Source: Mesocentrotus franciscanus (Eukaryota > Echinodermata > Echinoidea > Camarodonta > Strongylocentrotidae). Taken from it: a DNA stretch of 64,000 bases. The number at the start of each line of letters is the position of its first letter. Position 1 is the first letter of the stretch. The stretch is taken from positions 30,508,707-30,572,706 of the forward strand of contig CP137681.1 of assembly GCA_037976565.1 (NCBI GenBank). The letters are read 5' to 3'. The position numbers and the translations under genes were made by a program. Under the pieces are notes generated by a model. The model searched no databases. It had not been told where the DNA came from and was given only the letters and a program-made list of their open reading frames with translations. Of this stretch, positions 1 to 10,885 are shown piece after piece.

Positions 1-1690
1 GCAATACTGTGACCACAAAGTTAACACACAGTTCAATACATATACCACTGTGGTAAATATGTGTCACTCTGCGTTAAATATGACCGAACCCGACACTGTG
101 ACAATACTGTGAGCACAGAGTTTGCACATAGTTAAATACATACCACACTGTGGTAAATATGTGTAACTCTGTGTTAAATATGTACCATTATGTGGTAAAC
201 CACATGTTTTGAACCCCATACTGTGAAAATACTGTGATCACAGAGTATACACATAGTTCAGTACACACCACATTGTGGTAAATATGTGTCACTCTGTGTT
301 AAATATGTACGACTATGTGGTAAACCACATGATTTGAACCCCACACTGTGACTATACTGTGAACACAGAGTTTACACATAGTTTAGTACATACCACACTG
401 TTGTAAACATGTGTCACACTGTGTTAAATATGTACGACTATGTGGTAAACCACATATGATTTGAACCCCACACTGTCACAATACTGTGAACACATAGTTC
501 AGTACATACCACACTGTGGTAAATATGTGTCACTTTGTGTTAAATATGTACGACTATGTGGTAAACTAATGATTTGAACCCTCACACTGTGACTATACTG
601 TGAACACAGAGTTTACACATAGTGCAGTACATACCACATTGTTGTAAATATGTGTCACTATGTGTTAAATATGTACGACTATGTGGTAAACCACATGATT
701 TGAACCCCACACTGTAACAATACTGTGAACACAGAGTTTACACATAGTTCAGTACATACCACAGTATGGTATATATGTGTCACTCTGTGTTAAATATGTA
801 CGACTATGTGGTAAACCACATGATTTGAACCCCACACTGTGACAATACTGGGAACACAGAGTTTACACATAGTTCAGTACATACCACAGTGTGGTATACA
901 TGTGTCACTCTGTGTTAAATATGTACGACTATGTGGTAAACCACATGATTTGAACCCCACACTGTAACAATACTGGGAACACAGAGTTTACACATAGTTC
1001 AGTACATACCACAGTGTGGTAAATATGTGTCACTCTGTGTTAAATATGTACGACTATGTGGTAAACCACATGATTTGAACCCCACACTGTGACTATACTG
1101 TGAACACAGAGTTTACACATAGTTCAGTACATACCACAGTGTGGCATACATGTGTCACTCTGTGTTAAATATGTACGACTATGTGGTAAACCACATGATT
1201 TGAACCCCACACTGTAACAATACTGGGAACACAGAGTTTACACATAGTTCAGTACATACCACAGTGTGGCATACATGTGTCACTCTGTGTTAAATATGTA
1301 CGACTATGTGGTAAACCACATGATTTGAACCCCACACTGTGACAATACTGGGAACACAGAGTTTACACATAGTTCAGTACATACCACAGTGTGGTATACA
1401 TGTGTCACTCTGTGTTAAATATGTACGACTATGTGGTAAACCACATGATCTGAATCCCACACTGTGGCAATACTGTGACCACAGAGTTAACACATAGTTC
1501 AATACATATACCACTGTGGTAAATATGTGGTACTCTGCGTCAAGTATGTCAGTTTATGTGGATATTATGTGGTAAACCACATGGTCTGAAACTCCACACT
1601 GTGATAACAATGTGAACACATAATGTCCACACAGTTAACACATAGTTGAATATGTGAACATAGTGTGGCAACACTGTGATTGTTCCATAA
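1..1690. repeat. 125-bp satellite array, about 13 monomers
   Basis: A diagnostic segment (GATTTGAACC) recurs at 331, 458, 571, 697, 822, 947, 1072, 1197, 1322 and, mutated, 1447. The last eight intervals are exactly 125 bp or within 1 bp of it. Each monomer carries short palindromes (ACCACACTGTGGT-like and ATGTGGTAAACCACAT). Neighbours alternate between ACTGTGAC and ACTGTAAC from about 700 onward, which hints at a 250-bp dimeric higher-order period. The edges (before 330 and after 1450) are more diverged, as usual at array ends. The array continues past the left border. No ORF. Confidence 0.95.
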
Positions 1691-2815
1691 GGGTTGATCT
1701 AAGTCGGATAGGTATGTTCGCCAGAGTGTCCATAGAAGCGCGTTAACATATGCCCTGGTGAACCCAGGCAGTTTTCAGTGGAATAAATAATTGTTAACTG
1801 GTGATAAAAAATAAACATAGCTAGACGAACAATGGTACTATCTACTCGCTTATTATTTTGTAAATACACTTATAAACATAACGTTCAGTTTCAAAATATA
1901 CTTTATCATTCCATAAACTGTAATTCCTTGAAAATAATGTTATTATTATTTTTGTTTAATACTCCAATTTGCGTTGTCAATCTGAAATGTGGCGTGGTTC
2001 TATCGTAACACCGTGTATTAGGATGTTATACTCGTTCTTTAAGTTTTTAATTAACAAAGTGCTTTTGAAAAAAAATTGTGCATGTAGAATTTTTAGCGCA
2101 CAGAGCAGTATATCCCCTTCTAGTGTGTGGGAAACTGCAGGTAAGTGCGCTATCATAATAAGCGTCATGCTGCTGGTCGATTCCGTTCCCATGCATGCAG
2201 AGTATTCTTAGCATGTTCTGGAACAAAACTCTCTTGTTTTTTTAATTCAAAGGTGGTATTCTGAGCACGATTTTATCTTTAAAATATTTCATTTTCTCTT
2301 TAGAAAGAATAATCGATATTCTGAGACCACCTTTTATTACAAAATTTATTCTTCATTTTTATCTCAATAGTGTGGATTCACACACAGAGAAATTAGTGAG
2401 ATTCAAAAGTCGATTATTCAGTCACGATCAATTTGCAATAGTGGGATTCATACACGGAGAACTTAATGAGGTTCAAAAATCGATTTTTGAATAGCGATCA
2501 ATTTTCAAAAGGCCATTTGATTGATGTAAATAAATTTAATGCATGAGTCCTTGTTACGTGCCTTTTTACAAATTATTTCATTCACCTGCTACGAATGAAT
2601 ATATTTCAAATGACAGAATATACATTGCATACAATACGTGTTGTAAGGTAGGGCAAGCAGTAATGTTTGTCCTACCTAGCAATAACTAATGTATGAAATT
2701 TGAATTCTGACTACTGATATATATTTATTAGTAACAGGTGAATGAAATGACTCGTATTGAGGCGCTTCACAAAGGCATGTGCATACATTTGGTTACATTA
2801 CGAAAATGGTCTATT
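1691..2815 (+). mobile_element. Foldback-type dispersed repeat, left copy
   Basis: This starts directly where the satellite stops. It is collinear with 62038-63100, sharing for example TGTTCGCCAGAGTGTCC and ACTCGCTTATTATTTTG. Its 3' part folds back: TTATTTCATTCACCTGCTAC near 2575 pairs with GTAACAGGTGAATGAAATGA near 2733, with a loop of about 140 bp. The right arm is cut short near 2815, unlike the second copy. The 80-codon ORF at 1969-2211 is shared with the other copy and ends in a donor-like GCAGGTAAGT, but I recognise no protein family. Non-autonomous foldback elements are known from sea urchins; assignment to such a family is inference. Confidence 0.7.
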
Positions 2816-3740
2816 AGTACTGCAAATTTCTATTACAAGTTGTGCTTGCTAAGTCATCATGGTCATGTGACCCTTCCATCATGATTATGGCGTTAAATAA
2901 TTTATGAGACTATAATAATTTTTAAGGTGTGTATTTTCAATAATCAAAAATCAATGAAATATCCTAAATCATTTTAATTCCTTAAAACCCACGAGCCACA
3001 CATGTAGCCATCCATATATTTCAGACAATGGGGTTTATGACATTGCCGCTTCAAACTATCTGTAATCCGTCATGCGTGGTTTATTAATGATGTTTATTTT
3101 TCGTCATATGAATGAAGAAAAAATGAGCTTTCCAATAATGAATACATAAATGAACAAGATATATAATTCTTTGGATAAGTTTGGTTCGTTTCTTTTCAGG
3201 GAGACCCTGTATATTCATTTCTAACAGACTTAGACCTGCACATATATACGGGCAGTCTCCTTGACTTACGTTTTTCCATGTCTTGAAATGTCATATATTT
3301 CCAATTTCACATTCTTTCAGAGAGATTCAAGGGGTAGGATAATCATTTTTAAAAGATTTGTCTTTGCGTATTAACCTATGGCAGTATAATTTTTATTTTC
3401 GAAGGTCAAAAGGACCCCATTGCTGCTAACTTATGCGCAGTCTCCTCACTTTTGGAGTCTCTCATATGTTTGTCCATGTCTTCAATTGTAATATCAATCC
3501 GAACTATAAACCCTAAGAATGTATTTTTTATCGCAACTGTGGCGCTTATAATCTTTAATTAATCAAGATTCTTTTTTCTTCTCTGCCCTTATTCTTTCTC
3601 TATTATGTGTTTTTGGGGCACGCCCTCTCCAAGTTTTCCGCAGGGCACCTGTCCCTTCAGCACCCCCCCCCCACCCCTCCCGTTGATACGCCACTGAGCC
3701 AGGCATATCGAAATTCCCTAAACAAATTATAGTCCCAGTT
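2816..3740. other. Intergenic, no gene seen
   Basis: A/T-rich sequence without a credible ORF. Two loosely similar stretches around 3255 and 3450 share CAGTCTCCT and TCCATGTCTT, suggesting an old repeat. A C-tract lies at 3661-3680. Confidence 0.6.
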
Positions 3741-5460
3741 CGAATGTTAAATTAATAAACAAACTTCATTATTGCATATATTATTTGAGTTTTCCTTGTA
3801 CTTACCATTACTGCCCTCTTTTGTCTCTGGTGTATACACACGATATGAATTGGCGTGGCGAGACCATGGACCAGGGCGAGACCATAATCTATCTGAACCT
3901 CCCACGTTATACAATGTTGGCCATACGCACAATACCAAAGCCACAAGGAAGAGAACAAACTTCCTTATATGAAGACCTCCGTAAACCAATATGAACACCA
4001 TACTTTACAATTTCAACACCACAATGTAGAGAACCAGCTTCAACACACCAAGAAAGCAAGAACAAAAACAAAATGAGTGACGGAGTGACGGGGTGAGTAC
4101 GGGGTGAGTACGGAGTGAGTTAAACAAAGTCTGATTTTCTCATATCCTGGCGATGTGATCGATAACCTCTGTTTATTGGCAGGTTCTAAGTGACAAAGGA
4201 TAAAACATTCAATCATTCATAATGATTAATAAGTTAGAAGCTTCAAAGCCTTCAGTGGCAGCCGTTCAAAGGCTGAATTGATGAGGTGGAAAAATGACAA
4301 CTGACAATTACAAGTAATTCAACATCACAATCACATATGGTAAAACATCATGATCAAAATATGGAATATATAATGTATACTGCCTGAATTACAGACAAAA
4401 GAACATGACAAACATGTAGTACCGAGACTGAGAGAGCAGTAGGGAGGGATGGTTATAATTAAATGAATCGACTAGTGTTCAGAGTGGTGAGAAAGGAAAT
4501 ATATTAATTAATCATAGAGATCCTAATCAGAGAAAGAAATATTGAAGAGCAGAATGCAAGAGAGTGAGAGAGAGAGGGAGAAAGAGAGGAGAAGAGAAGG
4601 AGGGGAGGAGAAGGAGGTAGAGAGTAGCCATTTTCTACCTCATTCATTCTTAGTCAACGCTTTACTCTCATCGTATACAACTGCGCTGCTTTTGGCGACC
4701 ACAAATTCTGCTTCTTCTTTTTCTTCTGTTTTGGTTCAATGGCGATTAGTCAGTTGTGACTATTGTCGCCAAAAATACGTTACGTCACATGTATCTCTCT
4801 CTTTAGTACATCCGATATATTTGTTTTAAATAAATGATATAATGGTGTTGTGGACCCCATGTATGCTTTAGTAGGATCAGTTTGAGCAAGAAGAATTTTA
4901 ATAAAATCTAAGAATAATATATTTTTACTTATATTTACAACCTCCCCCCCTGTCTTTCAACAGGAGAATAAACAGTTTTGTGCAACTCGCCAAATTAACC
5001 ACGCCCCTCCCCCATCCCCACTCAGGATCACATAGCGCTAACCCTGCCCCTGCCATCTTACCACCCAGCGAATTATCCTACGCTGACTTTTCGGCGGGCT
5101 TTTACGGTATTCTCAAAAAATCCAACAATAATAGGAAAACAATTTAATTGTCCTGGAACATGAAGAAATTGCTGTTATTTGTGATAACTGTCAACACAAG
5201 TGTCAGTCGTGCAGTTTACATTAACATGAATAATACACATATGTTGTCTTAAATTGGTGATACGACAAAAAAGCTGATGTACATGATGTATTTTGTCAAG
5301 CCTAGAATTTATTATTTTATGTTTATTTATGTAAATTTGTGAGAATAACTTGAAATTCATTGGACTTGATACTTGTATTTCGTCTTTTTTATTATATAAA
5401 ATATTAGCCAAACAGTTCAACAATACTTAATTAAATGTTTTCAAACCTCATGTAAAAATA
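3741..5460. repeat. Intergenic with short tandem and purine-rich tracts
   Basis: Short GAGTGACGG/GAGTACGGG tandem units lie at 4076-4122 and a GA-rich tract at 4548-4625. The small overlapping ORFs of 3747-4001 occur on both strands and lack family similarity, so I do not call a gene. The remainder to 5460 shows nothing recognisable. Confidence 0.6.
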
Positions 5461-5580
5461 AAGGAAATTGATATGTCTAGCTGTGTGCCAGATCAGCTTG
5501 TACATGGACATGTAATTGAACAATTTCAGCGAAATTTAAAATCATCATCCTTGCAGAATTTGACAATAAATCCCAAATTT

Positions 5581-6037
5581 TTTTTTTATAAATGTAATGC
5601 TTCCTGGGAGAAATTTCAATTATTTAAACATATTTGTGGCTTACACCCAGTAAATAAGATCGATTGATCGATCTGTATTGAAAAACAAGTCAGAAAAAGA
5701 TCAATCGATCTTATTTACTGGGTGTAAGCCACAAATATGTTTAAATAACTGAAATTTCTCCCAGGAAGCATTACATTTATAAAAGTTATTGTCCTATGGC
5801 GGACTAATGAATATTTATAAGTCAGAATGAATCAAGAGAGCTTGGGTATTTGTTTCTAGTTCATCGTGACTGTGCCATGGACCAGTGATGGCCTGGTGGT
5901 AGAGTCGCTGCCCGGCAAGCAGTAGATGCAGGTTCAAGTCCCGCTGGTTCCAAGATTTTTCTGACTTGTTTTTCAATACAGATCGATCAATCGATCTTAT
6001 TTATTGGGTGTAAGCCACAAATATGTTTAAATAATTA
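5581..6037 (+). mobile_element. tRNA-derived SINE in a nested inverted-repeat insertion
   Basis: The insertion is flanked by a perfect 13-bp direct repeat AAATCCCAAATTT (5568-5580 and 6038-6050), as expected for a target-site duplication. About 83 bp at 5585-5668 is the reverse complement of about 5700-5785, and 5646-5700 is inverted again at about 5955-6030. So the SINE tail occurs three times: once inverted and twice direct. The SINE head (about 5875-5950) has pol III boxes. The structure suggests a SINE that integrated as, or was rearranged into, an inverted duplex. Confidence 0.75.
5889..5941 (+). promoter_or_regulatory. Internal pol III promoter (box A and box B) of SINE
   Basis: Box A-like TGGCCTGGTGG at 5889-5899 and box B-like GGTTCAAGTCC at 5931-5941 have tRNA-like spacing. 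No complete acceptor stem can be formed, so this is a SINE head and not a tRNA gene. Confidence 0.7.
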
Positions 6038-6659
6038 AAATCCCAAATTTCTGAAACATTGTTCCAAAGCGAGACATATATGAGGTGAAAGAGGAATCTT
6101 ACACTTTCCCCTCTTGCAACAAGCTAAAAATTGAAATGTCTACTTGTGAAGAGAGATTGAACACGACCCCCGATCGCTCCGACCACGCGCTTTACATTTT
6201 GAGCGTGTTAAATGATTGGCAATGTGTTGGGCGGAGGCGACTTTTGGGAATGGTCGCAGAAATTAACAAAGATTTCTGTCAAAAAACATAAATACCATGG
6301 AAAATTGTTTCAAGACCAGACATACATCAGTTGAAAGTAGAAGTATAAGACTTTCATTTTACGTAATAACCAAAAAAATTGAATGTCGAGGTGTGTTTCA
6401 GATTGGCTTGTAATTGGACATGTTTTTGACCAATTTCAGCAAAAATTTAAAATCATCCTTACAGAATTTGACGATAAATCCCAAAAGACTTTTCAACGGC
6501 GAGATTTATATGAACTGAAAGAAAAATTATTACCCTTTCACCTCATGTACCAAGCTAAGAAATTGAAATGTCGACATGTGTCACAGGAGGGATTGAACAC
6601 GACCCCCGCTGTCACTACGTGCATGATTTATTAAAATTTTCGGAGGTGACCTTTATCAA

Positions 6660-7079
6660 ACGAGGCTAAAATAACACTACGTGCATTTCATTTCATGAGA
6701 AAATCTTTAAAAGAAAAACCTAAATATCGAATTGCAATGTAAATTGTCAAAACTACGAATTCTTTTTACCTAATTATTGACATTGAAAAAAATGCAAGAA
6801 ATTAGCGATGTAATTAGAATTGTAAGTAAGTCAATGAGTAGATCAATGTGTTTATGAGGAACAAATGAAACAACATCCACATTATCCCCACCATTATCCT
6901 TACACAAATTGTTTTAATTATGTTGGGCGTCTCCAAAGACACCATCCAATCCTGTTAAAAGTTCGTTAAACCTTTATTGGTTGCAGAGTTGTGATCGCCA
7001 AAGTCAGCTCAATTCGTCGTATCAAAGTGCAGCTTTGTTATCTTAAGGGGGCGCTGTAGTAGCCTCATAAGGCATACTA
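6660..7079. other. Intergenic, no gene seen
   Basis: A/T-rich spacer without ORFs or clear repeats; it ends at the TA flanking the next element. Confidence 0.55.
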
Positions 7080-7481
7080 CAGTGCGTATCACAAAAATGT
7101 GTACCCAACTTTGGTAGCTCCTAATTAAACATTCATAACCAATAGGACTTTGAAATGTTTTTCATGATAAAGGGTAACTTATTTTCTGTCAAATTATACC
7201 CTCTCCATAATATACAAATGTAGCAAAGCGAGGTAACTATGTGTTAAGAAGGAACATTTCTATCTTCAAGAAGGTGAATGCAAGAGCCGATGAAGATGAT
7301 GACGCTCGATGAAATCGAAGCTCATGACGTTTCAGGTGACTTTCCAGCAGCTGATGAATATGGTATCCTAATAAAAGGGTATAAGCTACCCTTTACCATG
7401 ATATATGATTCAAGGTCACATAGGTTATAACTTTATAATTAGAAGTTACCAAAGTTGGGTACACTTTTTGTATACGCACTG
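7080..7481. mobile_element. 402-bp Tc1/mariner-type MITE
   Basis: The element has terminal inverted repeats of about 110 bp. The left end (CAGTGCGTATCACAAAAATG) pairs with the reverse complement of the right end (CATTTTTTGTATACGCACTG-like), including a shared GTACCCAACTTTGGTA block. It is flanked by TA on both sides (7078-7079 and 7482-7483), the Tc1/mariner target duplication. The interior contains AAGAGCCGATGAAGATGATG-like sequence but no transposase. Confidence 0.85.
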
Positions 7482-7743
7482 TATGTATGATCGAATCTCT
7501 TTGCATGCGTTTCTTTACATCTCCCCTTTGTTTTGAACGGCATGTTTATATTGAATATAAACATTAAGAAAACAATTCTTTATTTAAAAAAATATTTTTA
7601 GTTCAGAGTTCAGTCTTGAACCAAAAAGTTGTTTTATTTCTGAATGTTCAAATATCATGTTGTAGTCATTTGTAGTTTCTTCCACGTAAGCTAAGACATA
7701 AAAAAACTAGTTCACCATTTGACCCTAGACCTTTGAAAGTTGC

Positions 7744-7862
7744 TAATAGGTCTCCGAAGCAATACACATGTAGCAAAGCAGGCAACTACATGATAAGTAG
7801 GAATATTTCTATCTTCAAGAAGACGAAAGCAAGAGCCGATGAATATGATTTTGTTTAGACAT
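7744..7862 (+). repeat. Partial internal copy of the 7.1-kb MITE
   Basis: Matches about 7205-7300 of the MITE interior (shared GTAGCAAAGC, TTTCTATCTTCAAGAAG and GCAAGAGCCGATGAA) without the terminal repeats. Confidence 0.75.
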
Positions 7863-8149
7863 TGGAATATACCCTACATTGATATCTATATTTGTTTCCC
7901 TGTATACATCATACAATAAGCATCATACTTTGCAGTTAGGTGTGATTGTCTGAATGTTCGTTTGCAAGCGAGGACATTCTTTTTTATTTGTGAGGTGTCA
8001 GTGCGAAAAATTACATCTTATGAAGAGGAAGAATATTTCAAACACTCATAACTTTCTTAATATTGGTCCGATTTATTTCAAACTTTCGCCATTCTGTTTC
8101 TCTGATTTTTTTTGCTTTCATACAAATCAACTTATGACAAGGGTTGGAC
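7863..8149. other. Intergenic, no gene seen
   Basis: A short ORF starting at 7954 has no recognisable motif and runs into a repeat, so no gene is called. Confidence 0.5.
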
Positions 8150-8387
8150 TTAATTTTCGAATGCAACATAAGGTAGCATCAACAAAATAAAGGCAACGAG
8201 TAAATGGGGTAGCTGCCAATTCTTGAACATTACATTTTCAGGAGTTAGATTATGCAAGAAGTTTTAATATTTTAACGTTAAATCCATATGATGAATTTAA
8301 GAATCAACATGGTATATTGCTATGTAAAGCATTGGTATAAGTTGAGTTTTATGAGTATTATTTGCTATATAAGATATTATTGTATTC

Positions 8388-8431
<44 letters not shown>

Positions 8432-9240
8432 GCTACTACTCTCTACTTCTACTACTTCTACTACTACTTCTACTACTACTATTAGTACTACTAATACTAA
8501 TACTAATACTACTACTACAACTACTACTACCACAAGTGCTAATACTTTAGAAAACGATTCGATATCTCATTCAGCATCCCTAAGATATTTGTCATTACTT
8601 AAACTAAGATTTTTTTTTTGTCAATGTTATTTCAAAGAATAACCTTTATGATTAATATTACTTTCATGATCCTCTATACCCCAAATGAAGCCTGGAAGTA
8701 AAATCTCCTGAGACAAGCTGCATAATAAAAACAAACAGAGAGAAGAAAGACAATAACATTGAAACTAGCTGCGCTTTTAATAGAAATACATCGAGAGATG
8801 GTCACTATCATAATTTACAGACATCAACATGATTGGTAAGTAGGCCTATACATTATACAATGCTTTGTAAATTGTCTCAAAGGGTATTCAGGAAACTTAT
8901 GTGATAGGTATATGTGTGTAGGTGATATGCGTGTTTGTATCAGAGAAAATCCCGTAATTCCATTTCTATAATCCACATGTGTTTTTTCTGGTATTCGAAA
9001 AGATTCCGGCGGCTTAAATGTCAATGAATGACAAACTGTCTTTATTCGTCCCGCGATTGCAACTACATTTATTTAGCAGCTAACATGCAACATGAAACAA
9101 ACTATAACAATAAGCCTGTCTTTGTTTAGGCCACTTAAGAAAGGCATCTTCCAGATACAATATATACCATGATGAATAGAAACTTTCTATTTGTGCAGAT
9201 TGGCGATGGCTGATTCGCAGCAAATATCAATTTATTTATA
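8150..9240. repeat. Segmental duplication, copy A
   Basis: Paralogous to 12350-12860. Shared blocks include ATGCAACATAAG near 8162 and 12363, CAATGCTTTGTAAATTGTCT near 8857 and 12430, and ATTTATTTAGCAGCTAACATG near 9067 and 12679. They share the order through GATTTGTGCAGATTGGCGA-like sequence near 9192 and 12806. Copy A has extra sequence (about 8220-8820, including a microsatellite) that copy B lacks. No long ORF is conserved. Confidence 0.85.
8389..8535. repeat. (ACT)n trinucleotide microsatellite
   Basis: Near-perfect ACT/TAC repeats with interspersed TTC and AAT triplets. ORFs through it (poly-Tyr, poly-Leu, poly-Ser) are artefacts of the repeat. Confidence 0.97.
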
Positions 9241-9400
9241 TTGGTGCTATGGAAGAGCGTCCCCGTTGCTTAGTGTGCAATAGTGCAATGGGTACGTGCA
9301 CTGACAGCTAGGCACAAATGAACAATACATACATGATTATTGTGTATGCCTACACTAGGAGATTGTATTAGTTATGACAATGTGCGAGGGATAATTATAT

Positions 9401-9490
9401 GGAGAGAGAGAGAGAGAGAGGGGGGAGGGGACTAAGAGAGGGAGAGTAAGGGAGAGAGAGAGAGAGAGAGAGAAAGTGGGAGAGAGATCA
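9401..9490. repeat. (GA)n purine tract
   Basis: Long GAGAGA runs interrupted by G-runs. Confidence 0.95.
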
Positions 9491-9670
9491 TTACCATAAA
9501 CATATTGACTTAAACAATACGTCGTCAGGGTGCAAGGTCATTCATTTTAATAACCACAAAAACATCACAAGGTTGTTTTCATGTTGATTTATTAGTTCAT
9601 ATCAACAGTCAAGCCAAGCGGAAGAAAGAAGAAAACCAAAAGATTCTCTGCATAACCACTGCTGACAATG

Positions 9671-10070
9671 GGCGGCCATTAGGGCCAATATTAACAACCA
9701 CAAAAATAAACAAAGATGCATTCAAACAAAGTTCAGAGGAAAATAGACAAAGAACCCAGAATAAAGGACAAATTAACAAACAATCAAAGGATAAACTGAA
9801 ACAAGCATAAGATCGCAGACAAACGAACAGAGGGCGTTTTGGTTTACCGTAAGCAGATAGACATCAATCACGAAAAATGAAAAAAGGGTGAACTCAAACA
9901 GACATAACAGCGTCATTCGAACTGTATTAATTTTATGCTTGTTTCAGTTTATCCTTTGTTTGTTAATTTGTCCTTTCTTCTGGGTACTTTGTCTATTTCG
10001 CTCGGACCTTTTTTTTAATGCATCTTTGTTTGGTTTTGTGGTTTTTAATATTGGCCGTAACGGCCATCCA
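9671..10070. mobile_element. Foldback element with about 140-bp arms
   Basis: Left arm 9671-9812 pairs with right arm 9931-10070. Examples are GGCCAATATTAA with TTAATATTGGCC and AACTGAAACAAGCATAA with TTATGCTTGTTTCAGTTT. The spacer is about 120 bp. The 61-codon ORF at 9888-10073 is simply the right arm. No transposase; non-autonomous. Confidence 0.85.
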
Positions 10071-10199
10071 TAGTTGACGGTTGTACGACAAAATGTGCTC
10101 CGGTGAAAAATTCCCTGCATTTCCGTTACATTATTCTTTACTCAATAAAGACATTGATGCAATGTAGAAACATGCAGAGTTTGACAATAAGGACTATTC

Positions 10200-10291
10200 T
10201 TGTTTGTTTGATTTACCTGACTACTAAAAAAACATGTGTATGTGTAAGTAAGTACCAAGGGGACCGAAGGCTTTAAATGATTTCCGACAGA
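10200..10291 (-). mobile_element. SINE fragment interrupted by a MITE
   Basis: The CACCTGACT-like, TAAGTAAGTACCAAGGGGACCG stretch is homologous to 25840-25905 (CACCTGACTGCTAAGAAAGC, GTAAGTAAGCAACCACAGGGG). The match stops exactly at the palindromic MITE end at 10292. Confidence 0.65.
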
Positions 10292-10440
10292 CCTGGGCCC
10301 CGTCTTACAAAGAGTTGATATCAATTGCAACTTATTTGCGATTGATATCAATTGCAACTATGTACATAAGAGATCGGAGACTGCAAACTTGCGATTGATT
10401 GGAGGAATCAATCGTAAGTCTTTGTAAGACGGGGCCCAGG
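10292..10440. mobile_element. 149-bp palindromic MITE
   Basis: Perfect 22-bp terminal inverted repeats (start CCTGGGCCCCGTCTTACAAA). The interior carries several copies of TTGCGATTGAT/ATCAATCGCAA. The same family occurs at about 20999-21133 and 39563-39655. Confidence 0.9.
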
Positions 10441-10639
10441 TAATAATAATAATAATAAAGTCATTTTTATATAGCGTATAATAATAAATTCACAGCTATG
10501 AAATGTTGCATGCATGGCTCCTTTATTCATGACCGTACTGCAGAAGCTATGAATGCGAAGATCAAATCTCTGCAAAAAGGTATTTGCCTTTTGCACATAC
10601 TTACAATCGTGTTTGTGGTGACAAACAGGGCAGAGCTTT

Positions 10640-10885
10640 CATCGACTTCTTGGACCAACAGTTCACTTACATAATAACGGACGCTTACAACCATTAGAGA
10701 GTTATTAATGTAATGAGTGGCAGCCTTTCGCTATAGAAACAGTGCTACCCCTTATTTGTATTTTTGAAATGTTGATTTCTATTACTGTGATAGATACATT
10801 GTTGTTTCCTTACATAACGGACGCTTACAACCATTATCGAGTTATTAATGTAATGAGCGGTAGCGTTCTGCAATAGAAACAACTT
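10640..10885. repeat. Two-copy 75-bp direct repeat
   Basis: GGACGCTTACAACCATTA followed by GAGTTATTAATGTAATGAG occurs at about 10678 and again at about 10820, and ends in ATAGAAACA both times. Confidence 0.85.

Larger units (their letters stand above)
5463..6645. repeat. Diverged tandem repeat units interrupted by a SINE-containing insertion
   Basis: Segments starting near 5468 and 6380 are clearly related (both have GTGTGTTTCAGATTGG-like and CAATTTCAGC motifs, then AATTTGACAATAAATCCCAAA). The part after the insertion (6038-6290) is related to 6480-6640 (GAGAGATTGAACACGACCCCC against GGGATTGAACACGACCCCC). The unit is therefore about 350-450 bp, present about twice, with the first unit split by 5581-6037. 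The ORFs inside are short and not conserved between copies. Confidence 0.7.

Noticed and set aside
1..1690. CRISPR array
   Set aside because: The whole 125-bp unit is repeated with no unique spacers; this is a eukaryotic satellite.
5889..5955. tRNA gene
   Set aside because: Box A and box B are present, but no acceptor stem forms and the segment is part of a SINE with tail and target duplication.
8288..8550. Poly-Tyr, poly-Leu, poly-Val and poly-Ser ORFs
   Set aside because: Translations of the ACT microsatellite; the same applies to 49246-49728.
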